Assembly (NCBI GenBank): GCA_048213135.1
Contig: PS015117.1
Location: 1 to 32,381 of the forward strand
Direction: 5' to 3'
DNA from: Reclinomonas americana ATCC 50394
Lineage: Eukaryota > Jakobida > Jakobea > Jakobida
Length of the DNA: 32,381 nucleotides
The notes under the pieces were generated by a model that was not told where the DNA came from, did no database searches, and saw only the letters and a program-made list of their open reading frames with translations. How positions within the stretch are numbered: position 1 is the first letter of the stretch; every line of letters begins with the position of its first letter. A program made the translations under genes and the position numbers. Of the stretch, positions 12,632 through 23,859 are shown one piece after another.

Positions 12632-12679
12632 GAAGCGAGAAAAAAAACATGGAGTGAATGATGATAATAGTTTTCTTGT
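12632..12679. terminator. Convergent 3' ends, 48 nt between stop codons
   Basis: The plus-strand kinesin stops at 12629-12631 and the minus-strand DDB1-like gene stops at 12682-12680. Only 48 nt lie between them, with an A8 run and AT-rich sequence around 12640-12680. No canonical AATAAA is visible on the plus strand. Any normal 3' UTRs must overlap as antisense. Confidence 0.7.
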
Positions 12680-15600
12680 TTACACGGCGTCGTGGAGGGT
12701 GGTGATGAGCGAGCGGACTTCTTCGTAGAGCGCAGTGACGGCGTCGCCCGACGATAGTGAGCCGGCGGAGAGTCGTCGTTTGCCGGCCACTCGCTCAAGC
12801 AGCGCACGCTGTTGAGGTTCCGCCATTTCGTTCACAAATTTGTCGAGGTAGTCGCCGTGGACCAGGTGTCTGGGAAGGGAATGAGGAGGAGGCAGGAGAG
12901 AGAGGAGGGGGGGAAGGCAAGTGATAGGACACGCACCGGCTGACGCCGCATTTGCTGTGTGACCAGCGGGGATCGTGGCCGAGGAGGGATGGGCAGGCTT
13001 CGGCTTCCATCCTGTGCAACCGGCAATGAGAAGGGAGAACGGGAAAGAGGGTGAAGGGGGAAGGGAAGCAGGGGGAAAAGGGAGAAAGGGAAGAGGGGGG
13101 AAGGGGAGAAGAGGAGAAGGGCTGAAGGAAACAAGGGGAAGGGGAGAATAGGGAAGGGGAGAAGGGGAGGGGAAAAGGGAAACGGGAAAAGAAAGAAGAA
13201 AGGAGACGGTGTAGGCGAGAAGAGCGAAGGAGAAAGGGAAAAGGGAAACAGGGGAGATAGGAAGACAGGGAATTGGAGGTGGAAAGAGAAAAAGGGGAGC
13301 AGGGGAAGGAAGAGAAGGGAGAAGAGGAACAGGGAACAAAATGGAGAGCTGAGAGGAAAATAGTAAGTGGAGTATGTGAGGGTTGGAGAGGGGAGAGGAA
13401 GTCGAGAAGGGGCAGAGACGGAAAGGAGTGCAGGCTTTTGCTGACAAAGAGCACAGCAGGTATGCTACGCACATCGCCTGCTCAATGTCCGTGAGGAGTG
13501 CCGACTCGTCCTTGGTCAAACTGCAGAGCACGAACACGGCTCCAGAGTATGTCAACACCAGCAATCGCTGGCGATCTGCAACACCACAAGCACTACTGAG
13601 CGCGAGAGATGGAAAAGAAAGGGAGAGAGTCATCGATCACATACCACACAGCATATCCTGCGAGGCGACGGCGGCCGACGCAGCAGCAGCACCACCACCG
13701 CTTCGTTGTGACGACATGGGATCGTCGAAACCGCCGCTGGCGGCATCGGAGCGAACGTAGCGACGGATGAGAGTTCCCGGTCGGATGCGGATGCCCACGC
13801 CAGGCAGCGTGCCAAAGCACATGAGTTGCAGATTTTGCTGCTTTTGCACGAGCTCTGAAGAGGGCAAGGAGGTGAGAAGCAAATGGAGGAGGGGGAGAAG
13901 TGAGGGGAAGAAGAGAAGGGGGAGAGGAGAATAGAAGGGGGAGAGGGGAAGGGGAGGAAATGGATAGAACAGGAGGGGGAGAAAGCAGTGAGAGCACAGA
14001 AATACGCTATCTGCTGATGAAGAGACTGGAGAGAGAAAGACAAAGAAGGGAATGGTTGACACTCACCTTCACGCTTCACATCGAGATACACGCCTCCGAA
14101 CTTGTCGACACCCCAAAAGTCCGTGTCGTTCACCGCCGTCACCGTGCTCATCAGTCGACGTGCTTGCTCGCTGCCAACACGCAATCACAGACGGGTGTCA
14201 GTCTCTACTTTTCAACACAAATCATCCATTTTTCCGAAATCAGACACACGCACCCCAACGCATACTTCAGCTCGCCCGTCGGCAGCAACACGTACAGCAG
14301 TGTGCCATCGCATCGATCCGTCGCCACCACTCGTGTGCCGCCAACAGAGGACAGCGACATGACAAACTGACTGGTGCGTGTGGTGCCGGCCAGCGACAGA
14401 CCAAACATTGGTGTGCGGGAGGTGGCGGCAAACAAGTGCTGCCGGTGCACAATGACGGACACTTCGGCGGCGGCATTGAAGCGCTGCAGAGGCCACGCGC
14501 CGCTGGCGGTGGCGGGGTCTGGGGAAGGGGCGCCTGGCGACGATGATGCACGTCGGAGCACGAAAATGTCGGGTCCCGAGGAAATGATTAGCAACTCGGG
14601 CGAGTGCGGTAGGATGCAGTAGCACACGCCACCGAGGTGGATCTTGCCGACGCGCAGGAGTTGCACGTGCTGTTGGCATTGGGGGCAAAGTGAGAATGGC
14701 GAGATGCGAATCACTGAAAGGGATTGGAAGACAAACCGCTTCCTGTGCTCCGGCCTCTGGATCGCGGCGCATGGAGAAGAGCAGGAGGCGACCGGACTGT
14801 GATCGGCCGGAGCCCGCGCCCATGCCCACGCAGAGGAGATGGTGCCGTCCGCTGTCGCTGGTCCAGCACCATTCTGGAGGGAAAGGGGAAGGTGGGAAGG
14901 GAGAAGGGGAAAGGGGAGGAGGGAGAGTGAGGGAAAGGAGAAAGGGCAGCGAAAGGGAGAAGGATGGGAAAAAGAGAGGAGAGGAGAGGAGAGGCAAGAG
15001 GAGAGGAGAGGAGAGGAGAGGAGAGGAGAGGAGAGGAGAGGAGAGGAGAGGAGAGGAGAGGAGAGGAGAGGAGAGGAGAGGGGAAAGGAAAGGGTGGAGA
15101 GGAGAGGAGAGGAGAGGGGTGGGGAAGGAGAGAAGAGGCAAGAAGAGGAGAGCAAAGGAAGAGATACGAGAGAATAGGAGAAAAGAAGATGCGAGAGCAC
15201 AGGAGAGGCAAGGAGAGGACAGGAGGACAGGAGAGGCAAGGAGAGGAGAAGAGAGCAAGAAGACAGGGGATATGAAATGATACACTCTTCTCACTGCAGA
15301 AAACTTGTTGTGCAGTTAGATCATAAGGAGAAGGAGGGAACTTCCACACAGCAGAATGCATGCAGAACAACGCCCAGAAGGTGAAAGAGAAGCTAATGAC
15401 TCGTGCACAGAGAGATGCCAACGACGCACACAACACACCTGCCAGCGAGTAAATTTGATACCCCGAGCGCATGGCAACGGGTGGCGTCACCCATTCCATC
15501 GTGCGAGCATCGGCGAAGCGCAATTCAGAGCGCACCACAGCCTCACCCGCGCGTACCACATAGCCGGTGGATGCCACAGCCACCAGACCCTTGACATTGG

Positions 15601-18600
15601 AGGCTGCGTCGACGCCGGCGACGTCGGTAAAACCGCGAAGGTACAGAATGCGTCGTGGGGTCTGTGGTGCGTGCACGGTGAGTGGAGTGGGAAAGGAGAG
15701 AGCAGGGAGAGGGTAAGGGGATGAGGGCAGCGAGCGACAAGGTGCACTGCCCACCGCAGGCACACACCATCAAGAGGCAATGAAATACGACAAACCGAGA
15801 TGTGAATCCGAAGAGAAATAAGGGAGAAAAGAGCACAACTGGTTCAACCAAGCCCAGAATACACAAAGACATGGACAATAAAGAGGCAACGTCGGACGAG
15901 GATACATGGCGACGACAAGACACGGAGAGTGAATTGAAGGTTGAGGACGTGGGCATCGAAGACCAGAAATGGGAGCACAATGCCAAAGGAACGACGAGGA
16001 TTACAGGTTGTCAGAACATGCCATAATCTTTCTTTCTCACGACCCTTTCCTCTCCTCTCTTCCCGTTCCAAACCTTGCCAATCGCCAACGACTGCACATT
16101 CGTCCGCACATTGTCACTGAGTGTGCACACATGCAACGCATTGTCGATCCACAGAATCACACCACCCGCGCACGCCGGTGTGTGCAAAGAAGCCCCGAAT
16201 GCCGCCTGCAATGTGACGTCAGTATCGGCAAACATAGACCACCACTTCACCCACTCCTGCCACCGCAACATTGGAGACGCACACCGACACCAATTCAATA
16301 TCGGAGCGTGACTCTGCCGGCGAATGCGGCTGCCCGAGAAGCGTCAACCAGGCCGTGTCTGACATTACAAAGAGACGGCTGAGCGGGCGCTCCGAGGCAT
16401 TGGCAGACTTGAGTGGAAAGAGTGCCACCGGTTTTCTGACGATTCGTCGCAATGGTGGGTGGCACAGACGAAAGCGATATCAGGGCGTGTATAATGTGCG
16501 CAACTGGCCCACACGCTTCGCATTCAACGGCGACACTGCAACGTCGTGCAAGTGACTGTCGTCCGTGCGCAGAATGTCACACCAGGCCAGCGTGCCGTCG
16601 CGCAGACCAAAGAAGAGTCGCGGAACCAGTCGGAATGCACCACTGTCGGTCTCGTACGGCTCGAACGAGAGGTGCACTGACTGTGGCACACCGAGGGCGC
16701 CCTCGGCACTGCTCTTGGCCGACGAGGCTGCGAGAGCGCATGGGTTGAGAAGCGAGGAATGGTCATGCGAGTAAGAGGGCGAGACGAAACTGGTGCCAAT
16801 GGTGAGCGCTCGCTGCAGCGGCTCCGACTGCGTGCCCGAGAAGCGCAGCACGTGCACGTGGCATGCATGCGTGCCGACGAGAACTGTGTTCTGGAGTGCG
16901 GGCCTGGTGGCGAAGAAAGTCAGCAAATGGGGACGAGCTCTTCAATCATGACTCTAACAACTCATTTTCGTTGCACAGCATGAAAATAGTTTGAGCTCTT
17001 TTCATAAAGTGACTTTAAGCGACAATATGCGTCTGCTCCTCTGCCTTACACACTTCTTCTGCTTGCAATTCCAATCTGCTTGCATTGCCATCTTCCGAGT
17101 GCTCTTCAAGTCGGGTCGAACTCTCTAAACTCTCCTAGCTTACATCACACAGCTCGATCTCTCGAGCGGTTCGCATTCTCTCCTTCACTCTCTCACGAAG
17201 AGATATACAAGCAAAAAACTCGCCAGCTCCTCTCTCCGATTCTCTTTTCCTCCTCCTAATTCTCTTCTCCGCCCCCTCTCTCCTATTCCATGCACGATTA
17301 GTGGACGCGCACACTCACCACGCATCCAGCGCCTCCGAGCGAGGTGGGATCCACATGCAACTAATGTCCTCGTCGACCACAGTCTCACCGCCGAATCTGC
17401 GAGCGCGACATTAGTCAAGCCACCTTTGTAGAACACCCAAGGCGCGCACACGCAACTGCTCAAGTGTGCGCGACGCTGGATCCACGCGCAGTACGATGAT
17501 GCGCGACGACTCGCCACTTTCCGCGACGCTGAGCACAATACACTCTGCGAGTGCGTCGGAGAGCCATTCGCCGGCGGCGGCGACGGCGATGCGGCTGCCC
17601 GGAGGTGGTTGCCACGTGCAGCCTGCGACACAATACGATGCGTCAGACATGGGGGTACTAATAAACACTCGGCCGTGGTACACGGAACGATGTGTAGCCG
17701 GGGTTCGTGGATCGACCAGAAGTGCCATGTCGCTGGTGACTTGCGCAAGCATTCTGCAGCGCATGAACTGGTGTACGAGAACGCTAGACGACTCGGTGGC
17801 GAGACCGAGGTCGTCACTGCAGCAGCAGGGAAATTATGAAAGAGATGACGATGCAAGATATGATCACCGCAAGTCGAACCTGACGTCTGCAGAATCACGC
17901 TCCAGTGCCAACACGCGGGTACCTCCCGTGAAGCTCATGGCGAGGAATTCGTCAAAGCAGTCGGCGCCATTCGAGCTGGTGGTCCACATGCCGTTTAAAC
18001 TGCAGTGCGTGACAGAATGAGATCATAAAGAGGGAAAGGAATAGAGGCAACAAGGAGAACCCTTCATAAGTCGGCGGCGTGCGGTCGAGCCGAGTAACTC
18101 CCAGTCCGTTGCGAATGACACTGAGTTGACCACCCGAGTCGCGACCTGAGACGCACATGACCTGGCTCTGGCCCTGGAGAGTAGAAAAGGAGAGCATTAA
18201 GGAAGTGGAGAAGTGAAAAGAACTCCATTCACTCTCACCTCGCCGTTGATGTCGGCCACGTCAAAGTCCACACACGGCAACACCTCACTGAAGCGATGCA
18301 CGACAGTTGAGTCGCAGGCCCGACCTTCCTCGTCGAAGGCAATCTGAAAAGCGAGTCAGTGGAAGGAGCAATTCTCACATCGACACTTTCACACATAGGA
18401 ACCACGATGAACGAATGCAGTAACAGCCATAAGGCTCTCTCTCACACACACACACAGACGCACAAACAGTCGCACACAAAAGCGCCACGATGTATGTGTG
18501 CAGTGGCAGCATGCATTCTCTCTCTCCCTCCCTCGCACACACAGTCCAACAAACACCACAATAAACGAATGTAGTGAGCAATAACACAAACTCTCCATTC

Positions 18601-21600
18601 CCCCTTGCAGTCGCACACAATGTACGCCACGAAAGGGCGACATAACTTAGATATCACTTCCTCACTCGCACTGTCTCGCACTCTCTCTCACACAGTCTCG
18701 TCTCTCTCACTCAATCACACAAACTTCGTCAACATACTATCACTCTCTCCTGCTCTCGGGCATTTCCATGAGTCTTCCCATCAGCTTCCCCACTTCTATC
18801 TGACTCTCTCTCTCTCTCTGTAACCCTTGTTCTCTTCCTACCTCCCTTCCCTTCCTTCCTTCCTTCTCCCTCCCTCCTCATCCCTCTCTCCCCGTTCCAC
18901 CGATACTTAACTTGGATAATCGTCGACTGATCGCACACCGAACCCAGGAAGAAGCACGAGGCTTCTTGCGGACCGACAGGCAGCAGAGCGAGGCCTGGTG
19001 CGTATCGCGCGACAAAGTCGAATTCTGCGCCAAAGGAGAGCACTTCAGGCGCACAAGCATCGAGTGGCACGATGTCATCGCGAACAGACCGACATGTGCC
19101 GGCTCGCCGACCAACCCCTCCACCAGTCTCATCACGTAGGTGTCGCCGAATTCGGTGTTGACGAGGAATGCCGACTGCGACGCCAGCGGGCATGAACACG
19201 CGCGCAAAACACCTGGAGGAGGCCAAATCAGCGAGGAGATCCAAATACTCCCAATTCTTCATCGCCTTACCCGACGACTTTGTCTTCGTCTCCACATCGA
19301 CCGAGGGCGGCGGCAGGTACGAGGCGCTGAGGTGCACCATGCGACCGAGATGAATGAGGTTGAACGAGCCCTCCACCCACACACCCAGCAACTCGGGTTC
19401 CCACGGAATCGGCTCCAGAGACAGCAGGGCGGGAATGCGCTTGGGTGCACGACGGCGGTCGGCAGCATCGGCGTCGTCCATCACTACGTCATCGTCGGGG
19501 CGATTGAAGGACGGCACGGTGGTGGAGGCCACCACCTCCTCGCAACCTGCACCGCTTCCATCTGCGCCGTTCGCGTCCTCGTCGTCGCCATCGACGCCGG
19601 GTCGGCTCATTGAGAAATTGCGAAAGAGTTCATCGCAGCCAGCGTTGTACTCGATGCCGCTGGGGCGCGCCTGCGTGGCGAATCGACGGAGCGCCAGTGC
19701 GATGGGAGTGAAGAAGTTGACCGATGGCACCCTGTGTGGAAGGAGGAGGAGGAGAAGGAGAAGGAGAAGGAGGAGAAGGAGACGGAGGAGAAGGAGACGG
19801 AGGAGAAGGGGGAGAATGAAGTGAGACGGGAGAAGGCAGTGAGGAAGAGAAGGAGAAAAAAAGGCAGAGAGAATAACAGGGCAGTGAAGAGGAAGAAGTG
19901 AAGGAGGAGATGGCGAAGAATGAAAGGAAAGGCAGAAAGAGGATGAAAAACAGCGAGGAGAACGCAGCGAAGGAGGAGAAGGCAAAGAAGGAGAGAAAGG
20001 GTAGAGACGATGATTTACAGCGAGAATGAAAAACAGAGATGAGAAGGTACAGGAGGAGGAGACGGCGATAAAGGAGAATGCGGCAAGAAGAGAAAAGTAG
20101 AGATGACGTGAAGGCAGACCAGACACCGTAGTGAAGGAGGAGAGCACACAGGAGGAGAGAGACAGAGACTGGATGAAAAAAGAGAGGAGACCGCAGTGAA
20201 GCTGGAGAAGGCGATGAAGAGCAGAAGGAGAGAAAAAACAGAGAGGATGACAAGGCAGCAATGAGGAAGCAGTGAAGGGGACACGGCGTGGGTTGAAAGG
20301 AAAGGCAGAGATTGGATGAGAAGGCAGTGAGGACAACGCAGTGAAGGGGGCGAAGGCGCAGGATGAGAGAGATGGCGCAGGATGAAGGGAAATGCAGAGA
20401 GGATGAAAGACAGCGAGGAGAACGCAGTGAATCAGGAAAAGGAGAAGGCGCAGAATGAGAGGAAAGGCAGAGATGGGGTGGAGGCAGTGAGGACAACGGA
20501 GAAAAGGACGAGAAGGCACAGGAGGATAAACTGTCCGTCTGAAAGACATCTCATGGCAGAATGTAACGCAACACTGCGGTGCGCGGAGCCTCCGGACCGA
20601 AGCGCATACGTCGCCGCAGCTTGCCGCTCTGGTCCTCGAGAAACACATCCCACACCTGGATGTCGTAGGTTTCGTGGCCCGTTCTGTGCAAAAAGGGATG
20701 AGAAGAGGGAGAGTGGTAAGGAAAAAACACACGCACATACCTCACAGATAGGGCAGCCAGCGACAACACAGAGGAATCGGCAGCGCGTGGAAGCCAACAC
20801 AAATCGAGGAGAACACCCGACACCGTCAGCGTATAGGCCTGTAACAAAGAATGAGGCACAGAAGCTGTGGAGAAGCACGGTCTCATTCGACACCCGCACC
20901 TCCTCTGAGAACTTGCGAGAAGCGGCTTCGAAAAAGTGCAGCGAAATCATTTCTTCGGCCGCCGCCAGCGCCACCACGCGGCCACTGTGCAGATAAAGGA
21001 GGGTGTGTGAGGGAAATAAGCGTTACAATCTCTCTCTCTCTCTCACGCACGCGTACAGCTGTCTCCGATTCCTTCTCTTTTCTCTTACGATCACTATCAC
21101 TCTGCTCGCTCGATCGCTCGACCCTCCAATCTCTCACAGTCACCGTCTATCATCATCGCACATCACATTGCCTGCCACTCTGCTCGCTGCGTACTACCAT
21201 CTCCGATTCCATCTCTTTCAATCAGACACGCAACGACTCGTGTGGTCTGCACAGCCGGTTGGGCACGCGGAGGTGAGTGCCGGCGGGCCCAACAGCAATG
21301 TGCTGGGCGACCCGTGGTGCGGAGGGCGCGCCCAGCGAGTCGTCGGCGCCGTCGGCGGAGCGGGTGGGCGACAGGTCGAGGAGGGTGAGGCGCCCGGAGT
21401 CGGAGGTGAGGGCCAGCAACTGAAAAAGGAAGGGAGGAAGGGGGAAAAGGGGAAAGGGGAGAAGGGTGAGGGAGAGTGGAGGAAGGGATGCACAGACTGC
21501 CGGGCAAGAGACACAAGTTGCATCACAATCGTCAAGAAAGAGAGCACTGGTGTCAATTTTCCGCCAGAGGTTGACAGGCACGCAAAGGCAGTCTTCGTCT

Positions 21601-23174
21601 CGCTCTTCTTCTTGCTCTTCTGCCCGTCTATATTCTTCGACCTCGTCCTCCATCTTTTCTTGTCCATGGAGGAGAGCAGGAAGCAGAAGAGCGGAAGACG
21701 GAGAGACAACATCAATATCAAGATGAAACGCTACAATTACAAGTAGATAACGAGGACGAAGAAGGAGAAGACTGGAGAAGGCAGGAAAAGCGCAGAAGAG
21801 CAATAAGAGGCAGGAGAGGAAGAGACAGCAGCAAGATGAGGAGGCACGAGAAGAAGAAGGAGAGGAAGAGGAAGAAGCGCAAAGATAGACAAAACACAAC
21901 ATCAAGATCAAGATGAAAGCTACACGGACAATTACATAATGACTGCGAGGACGAAGAAGAATGGAGGAAGTAGAAGAAGCGGAGGTATTGAATAAGAGGC
22001 AGGAGAAGAGTAGAAGAGACAGCAAGATGAAGACGAGGGGGGACGAGTACAAGATAGCACCTGAGGAGGAGGAGCCCGCCAAAAGAACAAGAAGGAGAGG
22101 AAGAAGAAGAAGAAGAGCAGGCAGAGGAAACAGAAGAGAGGAAGAGGGAGATACAGCATCAAGACCAAGATGAAAAGCTACAAGGACAAGTCAATAACGA
22201 GGACGAAGAAGGAGAAGAATGGAGGAAGTAGAAGAAGACGAGACAGCAGCAATGAGGAGGAACGAGAACAAGACAGCGACTAACCCGCCAATACGTAACC
22301 AAGAAGAGCAAGAGGAGAGGAAGAAGAAGAAGTGCAGGCAAACAAAACAGAACCGAGAGACAACATCAATCAACCTGAAGATTGTTCCTATTCTCCCCCC
22401 TTTACCTCTCCCTCTCCCTCTACCCTCCCCTCCACCNNNNNNNNNNNNNNNNNNNNNNNNNNNNNNNNNNNNNNNNNNNNNNNNNNNNNNNNNNNNNNNN
22501 NNNNNNNNNNNNNNNNNNNNNNNNNNNNNNNNNNNNNNNNNNNNNNNNNNNNNNNNNNNNNNNNNNNNNNNNNNNNNNNNNNNNNNNNNNNNNNNNNNNN
22601 NNNNNNNNNNNNNNNNNNNNNNNNNNNNNNNNNNNNNNNNNNNNNNNNNNNNNNNNNNNNNNNNNNNNNNNNNNNNNNNNNNNNNNNNNNNNNNNNNNNN
22701 NNNNNNNNNNNNNNNNNNNNNNNNNNNNNNNNNNNNNNNNNNNNNNNNNNNNNNNNNNNNNNNNNNNNNNNNNNNNNNNNNNNNNNNNNNNNNNNNNNNN
22801 NNNNNNNNNNNNNNNNNNNNNNNNNNNNNNNNNNNNNNNNNNNNNNNNNNNNNNNNNNNNNNNNNNNNNNNNNNNNNNNNNNNNNNNNNNNNNNNNNNNN
22901 NNNNNNNNNNNNNNNNNNNNNNNNNNNNNNNNNNNNGAGACAGCAGTCTTTCTCCTCTCTCACATTTCTCTCTCTCTTCTCTCACACTCACGCCTAAGTC
23001 GTCACCTAAGTCGTCGCCTTACTACTCACTCTTTCACACTCCCTCTCCGTGTCTCTCTCTCTCTCTCTCACTTACTCTTATGATCGCGAGTGTGTCATTC
23101 GTGGCCAGTGTGAGCGCATGGGTGAGTGCTTGCGCGGGAAGAGCGGTGCGAGAGTACCACCATGAGTCGCTCAT
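12680..23174 (-). CDS. DDB1: DDB1-like protein (MMS1_N/CPSF_A family, triple beta-propeller)
   Basis: Exons, in transcription order: 23174-23076, (one lost in the 22437-22936 gap), 21419-21235, 20984-20900, 20838-20741, 20683-20573, 19731-19271, 19212-19090, 19024-18912, 18343-18239, 18173-18061, 17999-17880, 17816-17689, 17622-17457, 17396-17319, 16903-16505, 16435-16270, 16205-16074, 15661-15439, 14873-14737, 14669-14254, 14170-14067, 13854-13645, 13575-13473, 13011-12937, 12869-12680 (TAA). From 21419 on they total 4,041 nt, in frame throughout. DDB1-like signatures: start MSDSWWYSRTALPAQ and LATNDTLAIIR; RLCRPHESG (DDB1 RIGRPSETG); AFLVNTEFGDTYVMRL; LSVIRNGLGV; FLAMSFTGGTRVL; a C-terminal HGDYLDKFV segment (DDB1 IDGDLIESF). 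DDB1 is the adaptor of CUL4 ubiquitin ligases and a DNA-damage sensor. The visible part is 1,379 residues, against about 1,140 in animals. Extra length lies in an acidic insert in exon 19731-19271 and Ser/Ala/Gly inserts at 14669-14254 and 13854-13645. SF3B3 or CPSF1 are less likely paralogues. Confidence 0.8.
14880..15290. repeat. (GAGAG)n-type minisatellite inside a DDB1-like intron
   Basis: This lies in the 565-nt intron 14874-15438. The core at about 14980-15085 is a near-perfect five-base GAGAG repeat, flanked by GGGAAAGG-rich sequence. On the transcribed (minus) strand it is a pyrimidine tract. It is not coding. Confidence 0.9.
16904..17318 (-). other. Intron of the DDB1-like gene (415 nt)
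   Basis: Donor GTGAGT at 17318 and acceptor CACCAG at 16904. In the sense orientation it begins purine-rich (complement of the CT-rich stretch 17220-17290). No other feature is seen. Confidence 0.8.
18344..18911 (-). other. Intron of the DDB1-like gene with CA/CT microsatellites (568 nt)
   Basis: Donor GTTAAG at 18911 and acceptor TTTCAG. It contains CACA runs (about 18440-18480) and CTCT/CCTT runs (about 18670-18890). The open frames here are low-complexity shadows. Confidence 0.8.
19732..20572 (-). repeat. 841-nt purine/pyrimidine intron with irregular minisatellite
   Basis: Intron between DDB1-like exons 20683-20573 and 19731-19271; donor GTTGCG, acceptor CACACAG. The plus strand is a GGAGAA/GGAGACGG repeat at about 19738-19815. 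Degenerate AAGGCAGAGA-GGATGAAA-CAGCGAGGAGAA-type units of about 60-90 nt follow to about 20530. The long Ser/Leu/Pro frame across it is a composition artefact. Confidence 0.8.
21420..22436 (-). repeat. Polypurine tandem repeat in the first intron of the DDB1-like gene
   Basis: Imperfect tandem units begin with an ACAACATCAAxATCAAGATGAAA-like segment at about 21705, 21896 and 22153, with a partial unit at about 22360 (spacing 191, 257, 207). Each is filled with GAAGAAGGAGA-rich sequence. On the sense (minus) strand it is pyrimidine-rich intron that runs into the 500-nt gap. I see no match to the missing DDB1 segment here. Confidence 0.75.
22437..22936. other. Assembly gap (500 N), probably hiding one DDB1-like exon
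   Basis: Exactly 500 undetermined bases. The donor of exon 1 (GTAAGT at 23075) and the acceptor of the next visible exon (21420) are both phase 0. Family alignment leaves about 40-45 residues unaccounted for between them, the expected size of one exon. Confidence 0.9.
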
Positions 23175-23640
23175 TGCAACAAATGAGAATGAGTGAGTGA
23201 GTGGACAAGTCGGCGACGTTCTCCGAGGGATTCTCCGGCAAACATGTGGATTCTTTCGTCGTGCGTTTTGTGCACTTGAGTGGAGGTGTAACGTGTTGTG
23301 CTGCGCAGTGTACACAGTGCGCATGCGCTCGTTGGAGTCAAACGACGTCGACTGCGCATGCAACGTCGCACATTCGGAAGAGCATTTGCATCTGCCGGCT
23401 GAAGAAGCAGGTGAGCGTATAACCAGCTATGACTTACCGTGCCAGCATCTCCTCTCACTGCGTAGTCATGCTTGACAAGCAAGCGACACGTGAGAAAAGA
23501 ACGTCGCGCAATATTGATTCTCCACTTTTGCTGCGCCACACACTCAACGAAGGACCAACAGTGGCAGCTGGCAGCAAGGCACTATCGGCTGGCCCCCTCC
23601 AATAGCATACACGAAGTTGAATTCGGAAGCTGTCCGACAA
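23175..23640. promoter_or_regulatory. Upstream region of the DDB1-like gene
   Basis: This sequence lies just upstream of the start codon whose first base is 23174 on the minus strand, and should hold the 5' UTR and promoter. No TATA box or other clear element is seen. It contains GC-rich palindrome-like sequence (ACGACGTCGACTGCGCATGCAACG region, 23342-23365) that recurs almost unchanged at 27245-27268. Open frames on either strand show no recognisable protein. Confidence 0.45.
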
Positions 23641-23858
23641 CAAAACAATATTACTTCATTCACCACATTCGTAATGCGACAAATGTCCACAAATCCCGTG
23701 CCGACAATGACCTTGGCACACCAACAAGATTCAAACACATAATTACTTCTCCAACAGTCATCTTCCCTTGCAGGAGACAAAGCCAATCAAACGCGTGTTG
23801 GCCTCAAAAGGATTCCGTGGCGCATTGATATCAGCAGCCGTACGCAGACGTCGACGCT
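23641..23858 (+). repeat. Dispersed repeat, copy 1
   Basis: This stretch closely matches 26969-27256. Shared blocks, in order: CAAAACA; CACCACATTC; GTAATGCGA; a long block GCCGACAATGACCTTGGCAC plus ACCAACAA; CAAACACATA; CAACAGTCATCTT; CAGGAG(A/G)CAAAGCC; AAACGCGTGTTGGCCTC; and GACGTCGACG. A CCTTGCAG resembling a splice acceptor precedes a coding-looking stretch, ETKPIKRVLASKGFRGA. The gap truncates it on the right. Confidence 0.85.
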
Positions 23859-23859
23859 G

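Noticed and set aside
14980-15085. Regular short repeats that could suggest a CRISPR-like array
   Set aside because: A five-base microsatellite without spacers, inside an intron of a eukaryotic gene.
19175-19212. A 38-nt intron inside the DDB1-like gene (GTGTTTTGCG to GTCGCAG)
   Set aside because: Too short, and unnecessary: a 58-nt intron at 19213-19270 with a GTAAGG donor restores phase and keeps the family motif in frame.
18729-20738. A 669-codon minus-strand open frame
   Set aside because: Only parts of it are exons of the DDB1-like gene (chiefly 19731-19271); the Ser/Leu/Pro stretch is the polypyrimidine intron 19732-20572.
12680-23174. Assignment to SF3B3 (splicing factor) or CPSF1
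   Set aside because: SF3B3 was my first call: the C-terminal DTDFWGVDKFGG and SDSGR motifs resemble it. RLCRPHESG, LSVIRNGLGV and SFTGGTRVL fit DDB1 better. A tree is needed for certainty.
23197-23475. Small open frames on both strands upstream of the DDB1-like start
   Set aside because: No family resemblance and no splice-consistent partner; kept as upstream non-coding sequence.
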